Shown: positions 31,441-39,660 of the stretch, piece after piece
Layout of the letters: each line of letters begins with the position of its first letter
Position numbering within the stretch: position 1 is the stretch's first letter
NCBI GenBank assembly: GCA_963651465.1
Contig: CAVJPS010000002.1
Location: 1 to 40,745 of the forward strand
Origin: SUG2458 sp963651465
GTDB taxonomy: Bacteria; Bacillota_I; Bacilli_A; RFN20; CAG-826
Length of the DNA: 40,745 nucleotides
Reading direction: 5' to 3'
Notes under the pieces: generated by a model
Database searches by the model: none
Told to the model about the DNA's origin: nothing
The model's input: the letters and a program-made list of their open reading frames with translations, nothing else
Made by a program: the position numbers and the translations under genes

Positions 31441-31902
31441 TTAATCTCTATCAGAAGCTTCTTCACTAATAATTGGCATTTGTAATTTTTCATTTAATGC
31501 TACAAAATAATGACCACCAATCATTTCATCAACATTATTAGAATTAAAAATATAATCGGTATTACATGATACTTCTTGTTCATCAAGTCTAAATGTCACA
31601 ACTAAAGCATATTTATTACCTTTTTTTATAAAATCACTTTCTTTTATAACAACGTGGTGAACATCAATGTATTTTTGAAATCTAATAATAGTAATCATTC
31701 TTAAACATTTATATACAATAATAAAACATGGAATTGTAATAAGTAAGATAAATAAAAGTGACACTAAAATCAATGTATTATCGTGAAATTCTTTAGCAGC
31801 AACGTAAAGAACAATTGAATCCAAAATAACAGGAATAGAGAAGTATATTAAAAAATTCTTAAAATAATATTTATAAGAAACTCCATTCATAAAGTTTGAC
31901 AT
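31441..31902 (-). CDS. Two-helix membrane protein with cytoplasmic beta domain
   Basis: 153 aa. Two hydrophobic helices (about 15-37 and 42-66) are followed by a soluble part of ~85 residues with beta character (YALVVTFRLDEQEVSCN...MIGGHYFVALNEKLQMPI), recalling DUF3592-type modules where a short beta domain follows membrane helices. I cannot assign a family with certainty. The ATG is preceded by GTGAGGT. First gene of the cluster leading to the RdgB fusion, it is transcribed from a promoter-dyad element almost identical to that upstream of 39661-40584. Confidence 0.65.
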   Translation of the reverse strand: MSNFMNGVSYKYYFKNFLIYFSIPVILDSIVLYVAAKEFHDNTLILVSLLFILLITIPCFIIVYKCLRMITIIRFQKYIDVHHVVIKESDFIKKGNKYALVVTFRLDEQEVSCNTDYIFNSNNVDEMIGGHYFVALNEKLQMPIISEEASDRD

Positions 31903-31911
31903 TATAACACC

Positions 31912-31992
31912 TCACTAAAAAAAATATAGCCTTTTAATTAAAGCTATATTTATTATATAAAATATTTACACTTGTTGTGAATTGTTATTTAA
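31912..31992 (-). repeat. Promoter-dyad element, copy A (matches 39565-39645)
   Basis: Read on the minus strand, this stretch aligns with plus-strand 39565-39645 over about 80 nt with only about a dozen differences and one indel. The shared core AAATATTTTATATAATAAAT continues into an imperfect dyad AATATAGCTT...AGGCTATATT. Both copies end just before the ribosome site of a membrane-protein gene. Confidence 0.85.
31952..31981 (-). promoter_or_regulatory. Promoter inside copy A
   Basis: Minus strand: TTCACA (31981-31976, five of six consensus), 18-nt spacer, TATAAT (31957-31952). The dyad lies over the expected transcript start, the place for a repressor operator; as RNA, with its T tract, it could instead end the upstream TetR-operon transcript. 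Confidence 0.75.
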
Positions 31993-32000
31993 AAATATAA

Positions 32001-32624
32001 TTACTCATTGGTATTGTTATTTATTTTTTTCTCTTTAATACCCCTATAAATAAATAAGGCAATGACTATTATAGCAAATATTATTATTGCACCTTGAGAG
32101 AAAAGTTCTAGAAGATGCATACTTTCATCAACTTGACCTCCTCCAATTCTAATTAATTCAAATTGAAACATTTCAAGAGTAAACAATGCACCAATTAAAG
32201 AAAACCAAGAAATAATTTTTGTATATTCATCTTTACATTTGTTTTTGGACAAATTGATAATAGAAAGTGTTAATTTAATAGTTCCATATGTAGCGTATCC
32301 AATTGGAATCCATTTAACACCAAATCCCATTGGGTGCTTAAATAAAATAGTCATAACCATTGATGAAGCAAGTGGGATAAGTAAAATAAATAAAAAAGCT
32401 GAGCTAATAATGTATAAATTATTAACGCTTCTATTCATTAAAAATAAAATAGTTTTAATTATAACCATTAAATAACAAAATACCATATAACAAATTGTTA
32501 TCCACGAAAAAATGATTATAGATGATATTAAATGAAAAGTTCCCATTAGAAAAGTCGGTAAAATTGACATCCAAAAATCTAGATGTTTTTCTTTATATTT
32601 TACTTTTAATTCGTTAATGTCCAT
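32001..32624 (-). CDS. Multi-helix membrane protein in the TetR operon
   Basis: 207 aa, about six membrane helices (for example FLMGTFHLISSIIIFSWITI, LYIISSAFLFILLIPLASSM, IIIFAIIVIALFIYRG) and a basic, polar C-terminal tail. No family recognised. It starts 2 nt after the TetR gene's stop, so it is part of that operon and is a plausible target of TetR control. A transporter or membrane-stress role cannot be told from the sequence. Confidence 0.65.
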   Translation of the reverse strand: MDINELKVKYKEKHLDFWMSILPTFLMGTFHLISSIIIFSWITICYMVFCYLMVIIKTILFLMNRSVNNLYIISSAFLFILLIPLASSMVMTILFKHPMGFGVKWIPIGYATYGTIKLTLSIINLSKNKCKDEYTKIISWFSLIGALFTLEMFQFELIRIGGGQVDESMHLLELFSQGAIIIFAIIVIALFIYRGIKEKKINNNTNE

Positions 32625-32626
32625 TT

Positions 32627-33205
32627 TTAAATTCTCACTATCTCTTTAATTAGATTAGCAATAACGTTAATATCTTCTTTACAATCATCTTCTACCCAAG
32701 TCCTGACAATTGAACTAATGCCATTAATATAATAAGAGATATAATATTTCTTTTTAAAATCATCTATCATAAAACGATCAAGAATAGGAAATAAAATGTA
32801 TTTTACTAAAGAATCATATTTTTCTTTAGATTTCAATTCTGTTGAGTGAGTATATGAAAGTTTAAATAATATTTTATTATTTTTCGTAAATGTTAAATAT
32901 GGAATTAAATAGTCATCTTTAATTAAAATGAGGCTTTCTTTATCTTGATTAGTAATGCTTTCTACAAATTCTTTACCAGTTATATCAAAAGAAGATTGAA
33001 ATTCTTTATTTTTGTTCTCAAGACATTCCGTTAATAAATCATCAATTTTTTCATAGTGTAGATAGAATGTTGATCTATTAACGCCGGCTTTTTCACATAT
33101 ATCTTTAACAGTAATGAATTGATATTCTTTTTTATCAATGAGTTGAAGTAAACTTTCATTCATTAAAAGGGCAGTATTGAAATATTTACTTTCGTTCTTA
33201 TTCAT
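32627..33205 (-). CDS. TetR/AcrR-family transcriptional regulator
   Basis: 192 aa. The N-terminal DNA-binding domain has the usual TetR pattern: ALLMNESLLQLIDKKEYQFI, then TVKDICEKAGVNRSTFYLHY with the recognition helix. The remaining ~130 residues are the helical ligand and dimer domain, with no recognisable ligand signature. The frame is open from an ATG at 33220, but GGAGGG (33218-33213) lies within that extension and sets the start at 33205. It sits between two membrane protein genes in one operon, so it probably represses them and itself until a ligand binds. Confidence 0.92.
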   Translation of the reverse strand: MNKNESKYFNTALLMNESLLQLIDKKEYQFITVKDICEKAGVNRSTFYLHYEKIDDLLTECLENKNKEFQSSFDITGKEFVESITNQDKESLILIKDDYLIPYLTFTKNNKILFKLSYTHSTELKSKEKYDSLVKYILFPILDRFMIDDFKKKYYISYYINGISSIVRTWVEDDCKEDINVIANLIKEIVRI

Positions 33206-33235
33206 AATACTACCCTCCATAAATCTTATTTAATT

Positions 33236-33592
33236 TTAATCATTTTCGACTATTTCATTTGCTAATTTAATTATATCATTTCCGTATTTGATTTTACCAC
33301 GTTCCAATATCTTTTTATAAATTGGATAATTAATTGATAAACAAATAATAGCTACGACACCTAAAACATATCCTAAAATTAATTGCCATAATTCGTTATT
33401 ACCAATTACATGTAATGATAAGCACATTGAAACTCCTAATACTAAAGTCATGATACTGCCAAATGTATACGCGAATACATTAGCACCTAATTTAGCCTTT
33501 CTATCTAACTTTTTTAGTGCAACAACCTTTCTTTCGCTTTTTGGTGCATACTCACTAGCGATTTTTTCTGCGTAAATTTTATCTGTGTTCAT
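33236..33592 (-). CDS. Small two-helix membrane protein
   Basis: 118 aa. A polar N-terminus (KIYAEKIASEYAPKSERKVV, then ALKKLDRKAK) precedes two membrane helices (about 38-60 and 68-88) and a charged C-terminal helix. I have the impression of a conserved Clostridia/Bacilli family often found next to TetR genes, but it has no assigned function that I can state. Its ATG follows a full AAGGAGG. First gene of the TetR operon; the regulator gene begins 30 nt downstream. Confidence 0.75.
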   Translation of the reverse strand: MNTDKIYAEKIASEYAPKSERKVVALKKLDRKAKLGANVFAYTFGSIMTLVLGVSMCLSLHVIGNNELWQLILGYVLGVVAIICLSINYPIYKKILERGKIKYGNDIIKLANEIVEND

Positions 33593-33649
33593 AATAATAC
33601 CTCCTTGAATTTACATCTTTATCTTAATAATAAAAAGAGCTTATTTGAA

Positions 33650-33673
33650 CAACACAAAACCTCAAATGTGTTG
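33650..33673. promoter_or_regulatory. Inverted repeat upstream of the TetR operon, candidate operator
   Basis: CAACACA (33650-33656) and TGTGTTG (33667-33673) with a 10-nt spacer lie about 60 nt before the first ATG of the operon. This is the position and size of a TetR-family operator. It could also form an RNA hairpin. Confidence 0.5.
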
Positions 33674-33694
33674 AATTGTAAAAAAATGAATAAT

Positions 33695-33729
33695 TAAAAA
33701 AAATTGTGATAGATTTCTCAATCACAATT
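33695..33729 (-). terminator. Terminator of the TIR-methyltransferase gene
   Basis: On the minus strand AATTGTGAT (33729-33721) pairs with ATCACAATT (33710-33702) with a 10-nt loop, followed by eight T. Confidence 0.9.
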
Positions 33730-33810
33730 AATGGTATTTAAATAAATTGATATTATAAATATTTATTTTAACTATTTTATGATAACAAAGTATAATTATT
33801 AACTATATTG

Positions 33811-35199
33811 TTATCTTCTTCGGCGTTGTTTGTAAAAGCCATATCCACAAATATATCCAGCTCTAAAATAGAAATCACTTGTCCTAAACAAATTTAAAAC
33901 TGATTCATAATTATCACGTATATACTCGTAACACTTTTTATATCTTATATTTCTTGGATTATCGTGACTTAATGCTAAAAATTCAGGTTCTAAATATGAG
34001 AAATAAGCATCACAAATATCAGTACGTTCTTCAACATTTATACAATTTGCAGTTGAGACTACTTCATCACTAATATAAACTTCTTTAGCGCCACTTTCTT
34101 TTAAACGAGTATAAATTTCTTTACCTAAAAATCTATTGCCAGCAGCTGGATCTTTACGTAACATTTTTTTCATTTCTGACATATAGCCTTTATCGTCAGG
34201 ATAAAACGCAATTAGATCATCATCGAGTTCGTTAATGAATATAAATCCACCTTTAGGATTTAAATAAGATTGAAGTAATGATAATACCTTACTAGGATTT
34301 TGACAATCCTTTAAAACTAACGTGCATTCTATAATATCAAAATATTGAATATTATTTAATTCAAGAAGTTTCTTTAATCCTTCTTCATAGGTTGCTTCTT
34401 TACAACAGTCAATAAAATGATTTTTTCCAAATAATTCATCACAATCTAAAAGTGTATTTTTACCTTCTAAATTTTCCATATCATGACAAAAGCCATAAGC
34501 TTCTATAGGAATATATTTGTCATTTTCTTTAGAATTTTTAATCTTTTCTAATATTGTATTTTTATCATATAAATCTAGTGTAAAATAATTTAGTTTATCT
34601 CTATCCTCAAATGAATCAATCCATTCGTCAGAATCAAACATAATTTTAAACAAATTGTTATCCATTCTTTTACATACTTCAAAAATCTTACTCATCCATA
34701 AAACATCTTTTTCGGTGATTTTATGAGTATCATACCAACTAGAATTATCTTGGGGAACATATCTCCATTGATAACCATTTTCATCCTTCATTAAACTAAT
34801 AATATTTTCAATATCATGTTTTTGAGTATCAGTGGAATATTTATTATTGTTAAATGTTTTTAATCTTGAAATATATTCATTTTCTTTAGACCAATCAACA
34901 CTTCCTTCATCAAAATCATCAACCTTGATTACAATTAAATTCTTCCCTTTTTTTATAGCTTGTTCTATTTCCCATCTATAATAATCAACTTGATTATTTT
35001 GTTCTCTAAAAGAATCAGGAGAAAGAATTAATAAAAAGTTAGGTGCTTCTTCAATATTCCAATCAATCATTTCAAAGAAATCATCATTTTTAATTTCATG
35101 CGTATCTAAAAAAGCATCTACGTTTTTTTCTGTTAATTTATCTCTTATACTTTCTGCCCAAACAGCAGCGGTTCTTCTATAACTAATAAAAACATCCAT
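33811..35199 (-). CDS. TIR domain fused to a methyltransferase-like domain
   Basis: 462 aa. Residues 1-135 are a TIR domain: MDVFISYRRTAAVWAESIRD, DAFLDTHEIKNDD, NFLLILSPDSF, and E77 in YYRWEIEQA at the place of the catalytic glutamate in NAD+-cleaving TIRs. Residues ~165-462 look like a class I methyltransferase of which only the second half is convincing: FDIIECTLVLKDCQNPSKVL, GGFIFINELDDDLIAFYP, GNRFLGKEIYTRLKESGAKE, and the end FYFRAGYICGYGFYK. The glycine-rich SAM motif I expected near 185 is not visible, so methylation is doubtful and the domain may only bind a ligand. The gene follows the aldo/keto reductase by 18 nt. A related broken copy lies at 38617-39572. Confidence 0.75.
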   Translation of the reverse strand: MDVFISYRRTAAVWAESIRDKLTEKNVDAFLDTHEIKNDDFFEMIDWNIEEAPNFLLILSPDSFREQNNQVDYYRWEIEQAIKKGKNLIVIKVDDFDEGSVDWSKENEYISRLKTFNNNKYSTDTQKHDIENIISLMKDENGYQWRYVPQDNSSWYDTHKITEKDVLWMSKIFEVCKRMDNNLFKIMFDSDEWIDSFEDRDKLNYFTLDLYDKNTILEKIKNSKENDKYIPIEAYGFCHDMENLEGKNTLLDCDELFGKNHFIDCCKEATYEEGLKKLLELNNIQYFDIIECTLVLKDCQNPSKVLSLLQSYLNPKGGFIFINELDDDLIAFYPDDKGYMSEMKKMLRKDPAAGNRFLGKEIYTRLKESGAKEVYISDEVVSTANCINVEERTDICDAYFSYLEPEFLALSHDNPRNIRYKKCYEYIRDNYESVLNLFRTSDFYFRAGYICGYGFYKQRRRR

Positions 35200-35217
35200 A
35201 TTAAAATCTAACCTCCG

Positions 35218-36069
35218 TTATATCTTTTCTAAAGGAACTTTATATTTAGGTGCCGGAAAACATTTTTCAATTATGTCTAATTCATCATTAGTAAATGGTT
35301 CAAATACTTCATTTAAATTATTTTTTAGATGTAAAACATTTGAAGTTTTAAATGCTGTAATAATATCATTATTTCTAATAACAAATTTTAAAAGTAGATT
35401 TTCTAAGCATTTATAATTGTTTTCTATAAGACTTCTTAATTCACTAGAATTATTTAACACTTCTTTATATATGCTATTATGAGCTAACGGTGAATATGCC
35501 ATAAAAATAACATTATGGTTTTTACACCAAGGAATTAAATCATACTCAACACCACGAGATGATAAATTATAAAGGCATTGATTTAAAAAGCAATGATTAC
35601 CATTTTCACATTTAAATAATTCTTCCATATCAGCTACGTCAAAATTAGAAACACCCCATCTTTTAATTAATCCTAACGATACTAAATGTTCCATATTATT
35701 AACCATGTCTTGTAAATTGACATTACTACGCCAATGCAATAAATATAAGTCAATATAATCGACACCAAGTCTATCTAATGACTTTTTACATGATTCTAAA
35801 TATAATCCTTTTTCAGCATTTTCTGGTAAAATCTTATCTATTATATAAATTTCACTTCTATCATGGTTCTTTATAAATTTAGAAATTAATTGTTCGCTTT
35901 TTCCATTTCCATACATTTCAGCTGTATCAATCAAGTTAATTCCATAATTTTGTAAGCCATATTCTAAAACATTTAACTCGTTATTAGCTACTGTTTCATC
36001 ATCACCAACCAAATAAGTGCCGATACCTATTGTTGGTAATTTAATATTATCTTTTTGTATAAAACGCAT
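35218..36069 (-). CDS. Aldo/keto reductase
   Basis: 283 aa, the usual AKR barrel length. The catalytic tetrad is complete: D48 and Y53 in DTAEMYGNGKSE, K79 in IIDKILP and H112 in YLLHW. Also present are the GVSNFD motif and the later LAHNSIYKEVL. Members reduce aldehydes or ketones with NAD(P)H in the cytoplasm. It is first in a two-gene unit with the TIR-methyltransferase. Since TIR enzymes consume NAD, an NADP-using neighbour is worth noting, but no direct link is shown. Confidence 0.92.
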   Translation of the reverse strand: MRFIQKDNIKLPTIGIGTYLVGDDETVANNELNVLEYGLQNYGINLIDTAEMYGNGKSEQLISKFIKNHDRSEIYIIDKILPENAEKGLYLESCKKSLDRLGVDYIDLYLLHWRSNVNLQDMVNNMEHLVSLGLIKRWGVSNFDVADMEELFKCENGNHCFLNQCLYNLSSRGVEYDLIPWCKNHNVIFMAYSPLAHNSIYKEVLNNSSELRSLIENNYKCLENLLLKFVIRNNDIITAFKTSNVLHLKNNLNEVFEPFTNDELDIIEKCFPAPKYKVPLEKI

Positions 36070-36170
36070 TTAACTCCTCCATTTTATAATCATAGAAATC
36101 ATCAAAATCAATTGGATATATCTCTATAACCAAGAATATTTTATAAGAAAGAAAATGATGTCTGTTATAT

Positions 36171-38192
36171 CTATTTTGTTTTAGTATTATTTAAATCTTC
36201 TAATCTTACAATTTTAATACCTGCTTCTTCAATTACTGATGGTAAATTATCCATTAAATCAAAATCTTTAATAAATATTTGAGAATAGTTAGTTTTTTCT
36301 TCTTGTGTTAACTTATCCCAATTTGCTAAGTAATTTTCTAAATCTAATAATCCTTTGAAAGATAAAATATTAGAATGTAATTTCAATTCTTTATTTCTTC
36401 TATTATATTTGTCATCCTTAAATATTGATTCCTTTTTCATAGGATGAATATTATTAAATATTTGGAAATTATTCCATCTATAATGTTCTAGAATTCCAAG
36501 ATTTATCCTTGCATTATCAAAATTATAATTATTCATATCGAGGTTTCTATTCAAATTAGAATTGCTGTATATTTTAAAATATTCGTCATCAGAAATACAT
36601 TTAATATTTGGATCTTTTGATAATGTTAATCCAAGTAGATTTAATTTAGGAATAATATTCATAGAAGCTGAACGATTTGAGTTTTTATCAATCAATGTGA
36701 GTTTATCCCATAATTCATCAATAGATAATTCATTTGACGCATTACCATACATTTTTGAATAATAATAATTAACATTTTTAGCTAAAAAATCAAGTGATTG
36801 ATCTATAATAATTCTCTTTGACAATATAGAGTCATAATCACCGTATATAGAAATGTTACGATTATTTAATTCTTTAATATTGAATTGATTATTTATTGAA
36901 TATCTAATATATATTTTATAGTTTTCAATTTGTAAGCTCTTGAAAAAATCATCAAGTTCAATTGCTTTTTCAAAGTTTATCTTATCGTTATCATAATCAA
37001 TATAGTATAAATTATAATTTCCTTTTGAAGCTAACAATTGTGCTTTTAATTCGTATGAGTTTTTCTCATAACTTACAGAATTTAATTCAAATCTTGATGG
37101 TTCTAAATCAAAATATTTCTTCTTTTCTACTGGATCATTAATTATATCGTTAATATGTTTATTAACAAAATATTTACCATTAAATTGATCTATAAAATAT
37201 TTGGAATCATCATCACAAATAAATAAATGCAATTTATCGTTAATCATTTGATAATTAGAAATGATATTACACATCAAATGTTCTGAATACTTATTAAAAC
37301 CTAAAAAGAAATGTCTTATATTAGTATCTTTAAGCATAGCGTGTTTGTAATCAATCATTTTTGAATTAATTTCTTGATATAAAGGATATTTTGAAATAAA
37401 GTCCCTAGCTACTAAATCCTCCATATTATAAATCTTTATGTTCTTATCTTGATTAATGTATTTTGAGACATCAAATGAATCATAATTTATGAATGCTTGA
37501 TTATAATCTGGAAGCATATCATTCAATATATTTAAATACGATAAATTTAATTCTTCATCTATAGATAAAGATAAAAAGATTGTGCCTTTTGTATTAATTC
37601 CAGCAGCTACTAAAGCATTTTCTTTTTTATCGTTATATATAAAGCAATACTTTTTGCAAGAATACTTCCTTGCATTGTTTTTTAATTTAAGGTCATTTTT
37701 TAAAATAATTATTGAAGGCAAATTTAAATTTGATACAGCATCAAGTTGTTCTAATTTATCTAAAACGATAATATAATGTGGTTTCTTTTTTATCATTTTT
37801 GCTCTGATAGAATCTTTAAAACCAGTAAATATTGCAAGTAATAATATGTATATTGTATTTAATGAAGCTAAAAACCACATTAAACATATTGCAATTGTAT
37901 ATACAACATTTGATTTTACTAAATACGAAACAGTGCTTATATTAAGGTCTAAAGCAAAGCACTTTAAAGCAGCAATAGATGTTTCAATTAATTTCATAAA
38001 TAGTGGAATACCTGAATCATCAGAGAAGATAGCACAAAAATACAAAGCCCAGCTTACTACATAGACAGGTAAAAAGAACCAAAGAATTGTTTTACCAAGT
38101 TTTGTAATTTTCTTCTTTATTACTATGAAAGCAATAATTAATAATACTGCTATCGCAATTGATGAAATAATTGTTATTGTAAGATTTGACAT
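36171..38192 (-). CDS. Membrane protein with TrkA-N-like and RyR-like domains
   Basis: 673 aa. Three to four membrane helices fill residues 1-140. A cytoplasmic Rossmann-type region follows (HYIIVLDKLEQLD, then CFIYNDKKENALVAAGINTKG, typical of TrkA-N/RCK domains), plus a second such half (RHFFLGFNKYSEHLM). Near the C-terminus LGILEHYRW starts at 565; with the following HPMKKES and WDKLTQEEKTNY it fits the RyR-like module seen in prokaryotic nucleotide-sensing and conflict proteins. The frame is open to 38240, but GGAGG at 38202-38198 sets the start at the ATG at 38192. It probably senses a nucleotide and gates a channel or signals at the membrane. It lies among TIR genes. Domain calls are by pattern. 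Confidence 0.6.
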   Translation of the reverse strand: MSNLTITIISSIAIAVLLIIAFIVIKKKITKLGKTILWFFLPVYVVSWALYFCAIFSDDSGIPLFMKLIETSIAALKCFALDLNISTVSYLVKSNVVYTIAICLMWFLASLNTIYILLLAIFTGFKDSIRAKMIKKKPHYIIVLDKLEQLDAVSNLNLPSIIILKNDLKLKNNARKYSCKKYCFIYNDKKENALVAAGINTKGTIFLSLSIDEELNLSYLNILNDMLPDYNQAFINYDSFDVSKYINQDKNIKIYNMEDLVARDFISKYPLYQEINSKMIDYKHAMLKDTNIRHFFLGFNKYSEHLMCNIISNYQMINDKLHLFICDDDSKYFIDQFNGKYFVNKHINDIINDPVEKKKYFDLEPSRFELNSVSYEKNSYELKAQLLASKGNYNLYYIDYDNDKINFEKAIELDDFFKSLQIENYKIYIRYSINNQFNIKELNNRNISIYGDYDSILSKRIIIDQSLDFLAKNVNYYYSKMYGNASNELSIDELWDKLTLIDKNSNRSASMNIIPKLNLLGLTLSKDPNIKCISDDEYFKIYSNSNLNRNLDMNNYNFDNARINLGILEHYRWNNFQIFNNIHPMKKESIFKDDKYNRRNKELKLHSNILSFKGLLDLENYLANWDKLTQEEKTNYSQIFIKDFDLMDNLPSVIEEAGIKIVRLEDLNNTKTK

Positions 38193-38197
38193 ATAGA

Positions 38198-38202
38198 CCT
38201 CC
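38198..38202 (-). promoter_or_regulatory. Ribosome site that fixes the start of the RyR-like gene
   Basis: GGAGG on the minus strand, 5 nt before the ATG at 38192, inside the 16-codon upstream extension of the frame. Confidence 0.75.
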
Positions 38203-38289
38203 AATTTGTTAATAAGGTCTATTGCCAGTTTCGCATACATAATTTTTATTATTTTGTATAAGGCTAAAAGACCTTTCTTTGTTATAATA

Positions 38290-38319
38290 ATTATACAATT
38301 ATTAACTCCTTTTTTTCAA
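38290..38319 (-). promoter_or_regulatory. Promoter of the RyR-like gene
   Basis: On the minus strand TTGAAA (38319-38314), 18-nt spacer, TATAAT (38295-38290). Confidence 0.75.
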
Positions 38320-38515
38320 TATTAGACAATTCTATATCATACACTTTTTTGAGTATTATATATTTAGTATGAAAATGTATTTATTATTCGTTTATCATCA
38401 AAGTATTGCTCTGCAAATATTTGATATTATTCTGATAATTAAATACAATAAAAAAAGAGGCAAAAAAAATTATATAACCATAGAAAAACAACTAAAATAT
38501 GGGTCATTTCTCAAA

Positions 38516-38612
38516 GACGAATTCATTTTAAATTTGTTTAGAAAGTAATTTCTATTTTAGAGCTGGTTATATTTGTGAGAGTAGCTTTTACAAACAAAGC
38601 CGAAGAAGGTGA
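38516..38612 (+). pseudogene. 3' remnant of a TIR-methyltransferase gene
   Basis: From 38553 the reading YFRAGYICESSFYKQSRRR-stop (stop 38610-38612) nearly repeats the last residues of the intact gene at 33811-35199 (YFRAGYICGYGFYKQRRRR). A different frame at 38516-38542 reads DEFILNLFR, matching the ESVLNLFR just before that end, so a frameshift separates the two bits. Nothing recognisable of the rest of the gene is left upstream. It lies 4 nt before the next broken copy. Confidence 0.75.
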
Positions 38613-38616
38613 TTAA

Positions 38617-39572
38617 ATGAATAATAAGGATATTTTTTTATCATATAATAGTTCAGATAAAGATTTTGTTACAATTATAAAAAATAAAATTGAAGATAGA
38701 GGATGTTTGTGCTGGTTTCAACTTGATGATAGCAAACAAGATTTTGCTTTAGAAATATTTGAAGGTATAAAAATAGTATTTGTTTTATTGCATTTTTGTC
38801 TAAAAGTTCGATAAAGTCTAGCTACGTTAGAAGTGAAATTAGTATTGCCTTTAAAAAATATAATAAAAATAAAAATTATAAGATTTTACCTATTATTTTA
38901 GAAGATATTTTTGAAATGTATGAATATGAAACCTTAGATTTGTATTTATCGTGTTTTAACCAATTGGATGCTAGAAATTTTGATTATGATACGCTAGTTG
39001 ATAAAATATATGAACAACTTAACATACCATTATTTAAAATGAAAAAATTTAATAATTATCAATGGAATACTAAAATTGAAGAAGAAAGAATTTTATATCA
39101 AAACAATTTATTATTAAAGTATAGTAAAAAGTTTTTTGAATTAGATATTCTTAAAAATAGAAAAAGAATTTTAGATGTTGGCTGTTCAAATGGCTATAAT
39201 ATTGTTGATCCACCAAATACTTTTTTTGATGATTGTTTTTATATGTATCAAGAATCATTTCAAGCTGGGGATAGACATATGGGTAGAAAATTGCCTAGAT
39301 TATTAATTGAATCGGGCTTTAAAAATATTCAAATATTACGTGATGCAATTACATCAGAAGATTTTAATGGGGAATACAAAGAAGAACTTTGGGATTTGTA
39401 CTTTAATCCTTTTTTGTGGAACGCAACAACTCCAGAAATGTTTAGAGATATAAGAGCGTTTGAAAAACTTGATAATTATAAAAAATTGCATAATAAAATT
39501 AAGGGAGAATATCTTTTAGGGAACTATTTTATAACTTTAGGTATATTTTTCCTAATTGCAACAAAGTTCTAA
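38617..39572 (+). pseudogene. Broken TIR-methyltransferase gene
   Basis: The first frame (38617-38814) starts a TIR domain (DIFLSYNSSDKDFVTIIKNK) and stops early. After a one-base shift near 38785-38800, in a T-rich stretch, the other frame continues it (FLSKSSIKSSYVRSEI, with the equivalent of the catalytic Glu). The methyltransferase part then shows a good SAM motif I (RILDVGCSNGY) but jumps at once to the late segment (FYMYQESFQAGDRHMGRKL), so roughly 100 or more residues of the core are missing. The end ITLGIFFLIATKF does not match the family end. Two independent lesions make this a true pseudogene, paralogous to 33811-35199. Confidence 0.8.
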
Positions 39573-39645
39573 ACAACAATTCGCAAAAAGTATAAATATT
39601 TTATATAATAAATATAGCTTCTAATTAAAAAGCTATATTCTTTTA
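39565..39645 (+). repeat. Promoter-dyad element, copy B (matches 31912-31992 on the minus strand)
   Basis: It includes the stop codon of the broken TIR gene, a promoter, and a 10-bp perfect dyad AATATAGCTT (39611-39620) / AAGCTATATT (39630-39639) with a 9-nt spacer. The match with copy A covers nearly the whole stretch, including the AT core between the -35 and -10. Confidence 0.85.
39580..39609 (+). promoter_or_regulatory. Promoter inside copy B
   Basis: TTCGCA (39580-39585), 18-nt spacer, TATAAT (39604-39609); the dyad covers the expected start point near 39616. Confidence 0.7.
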
Positions 39646-39660
39646 TAGAGAGGTATAATT

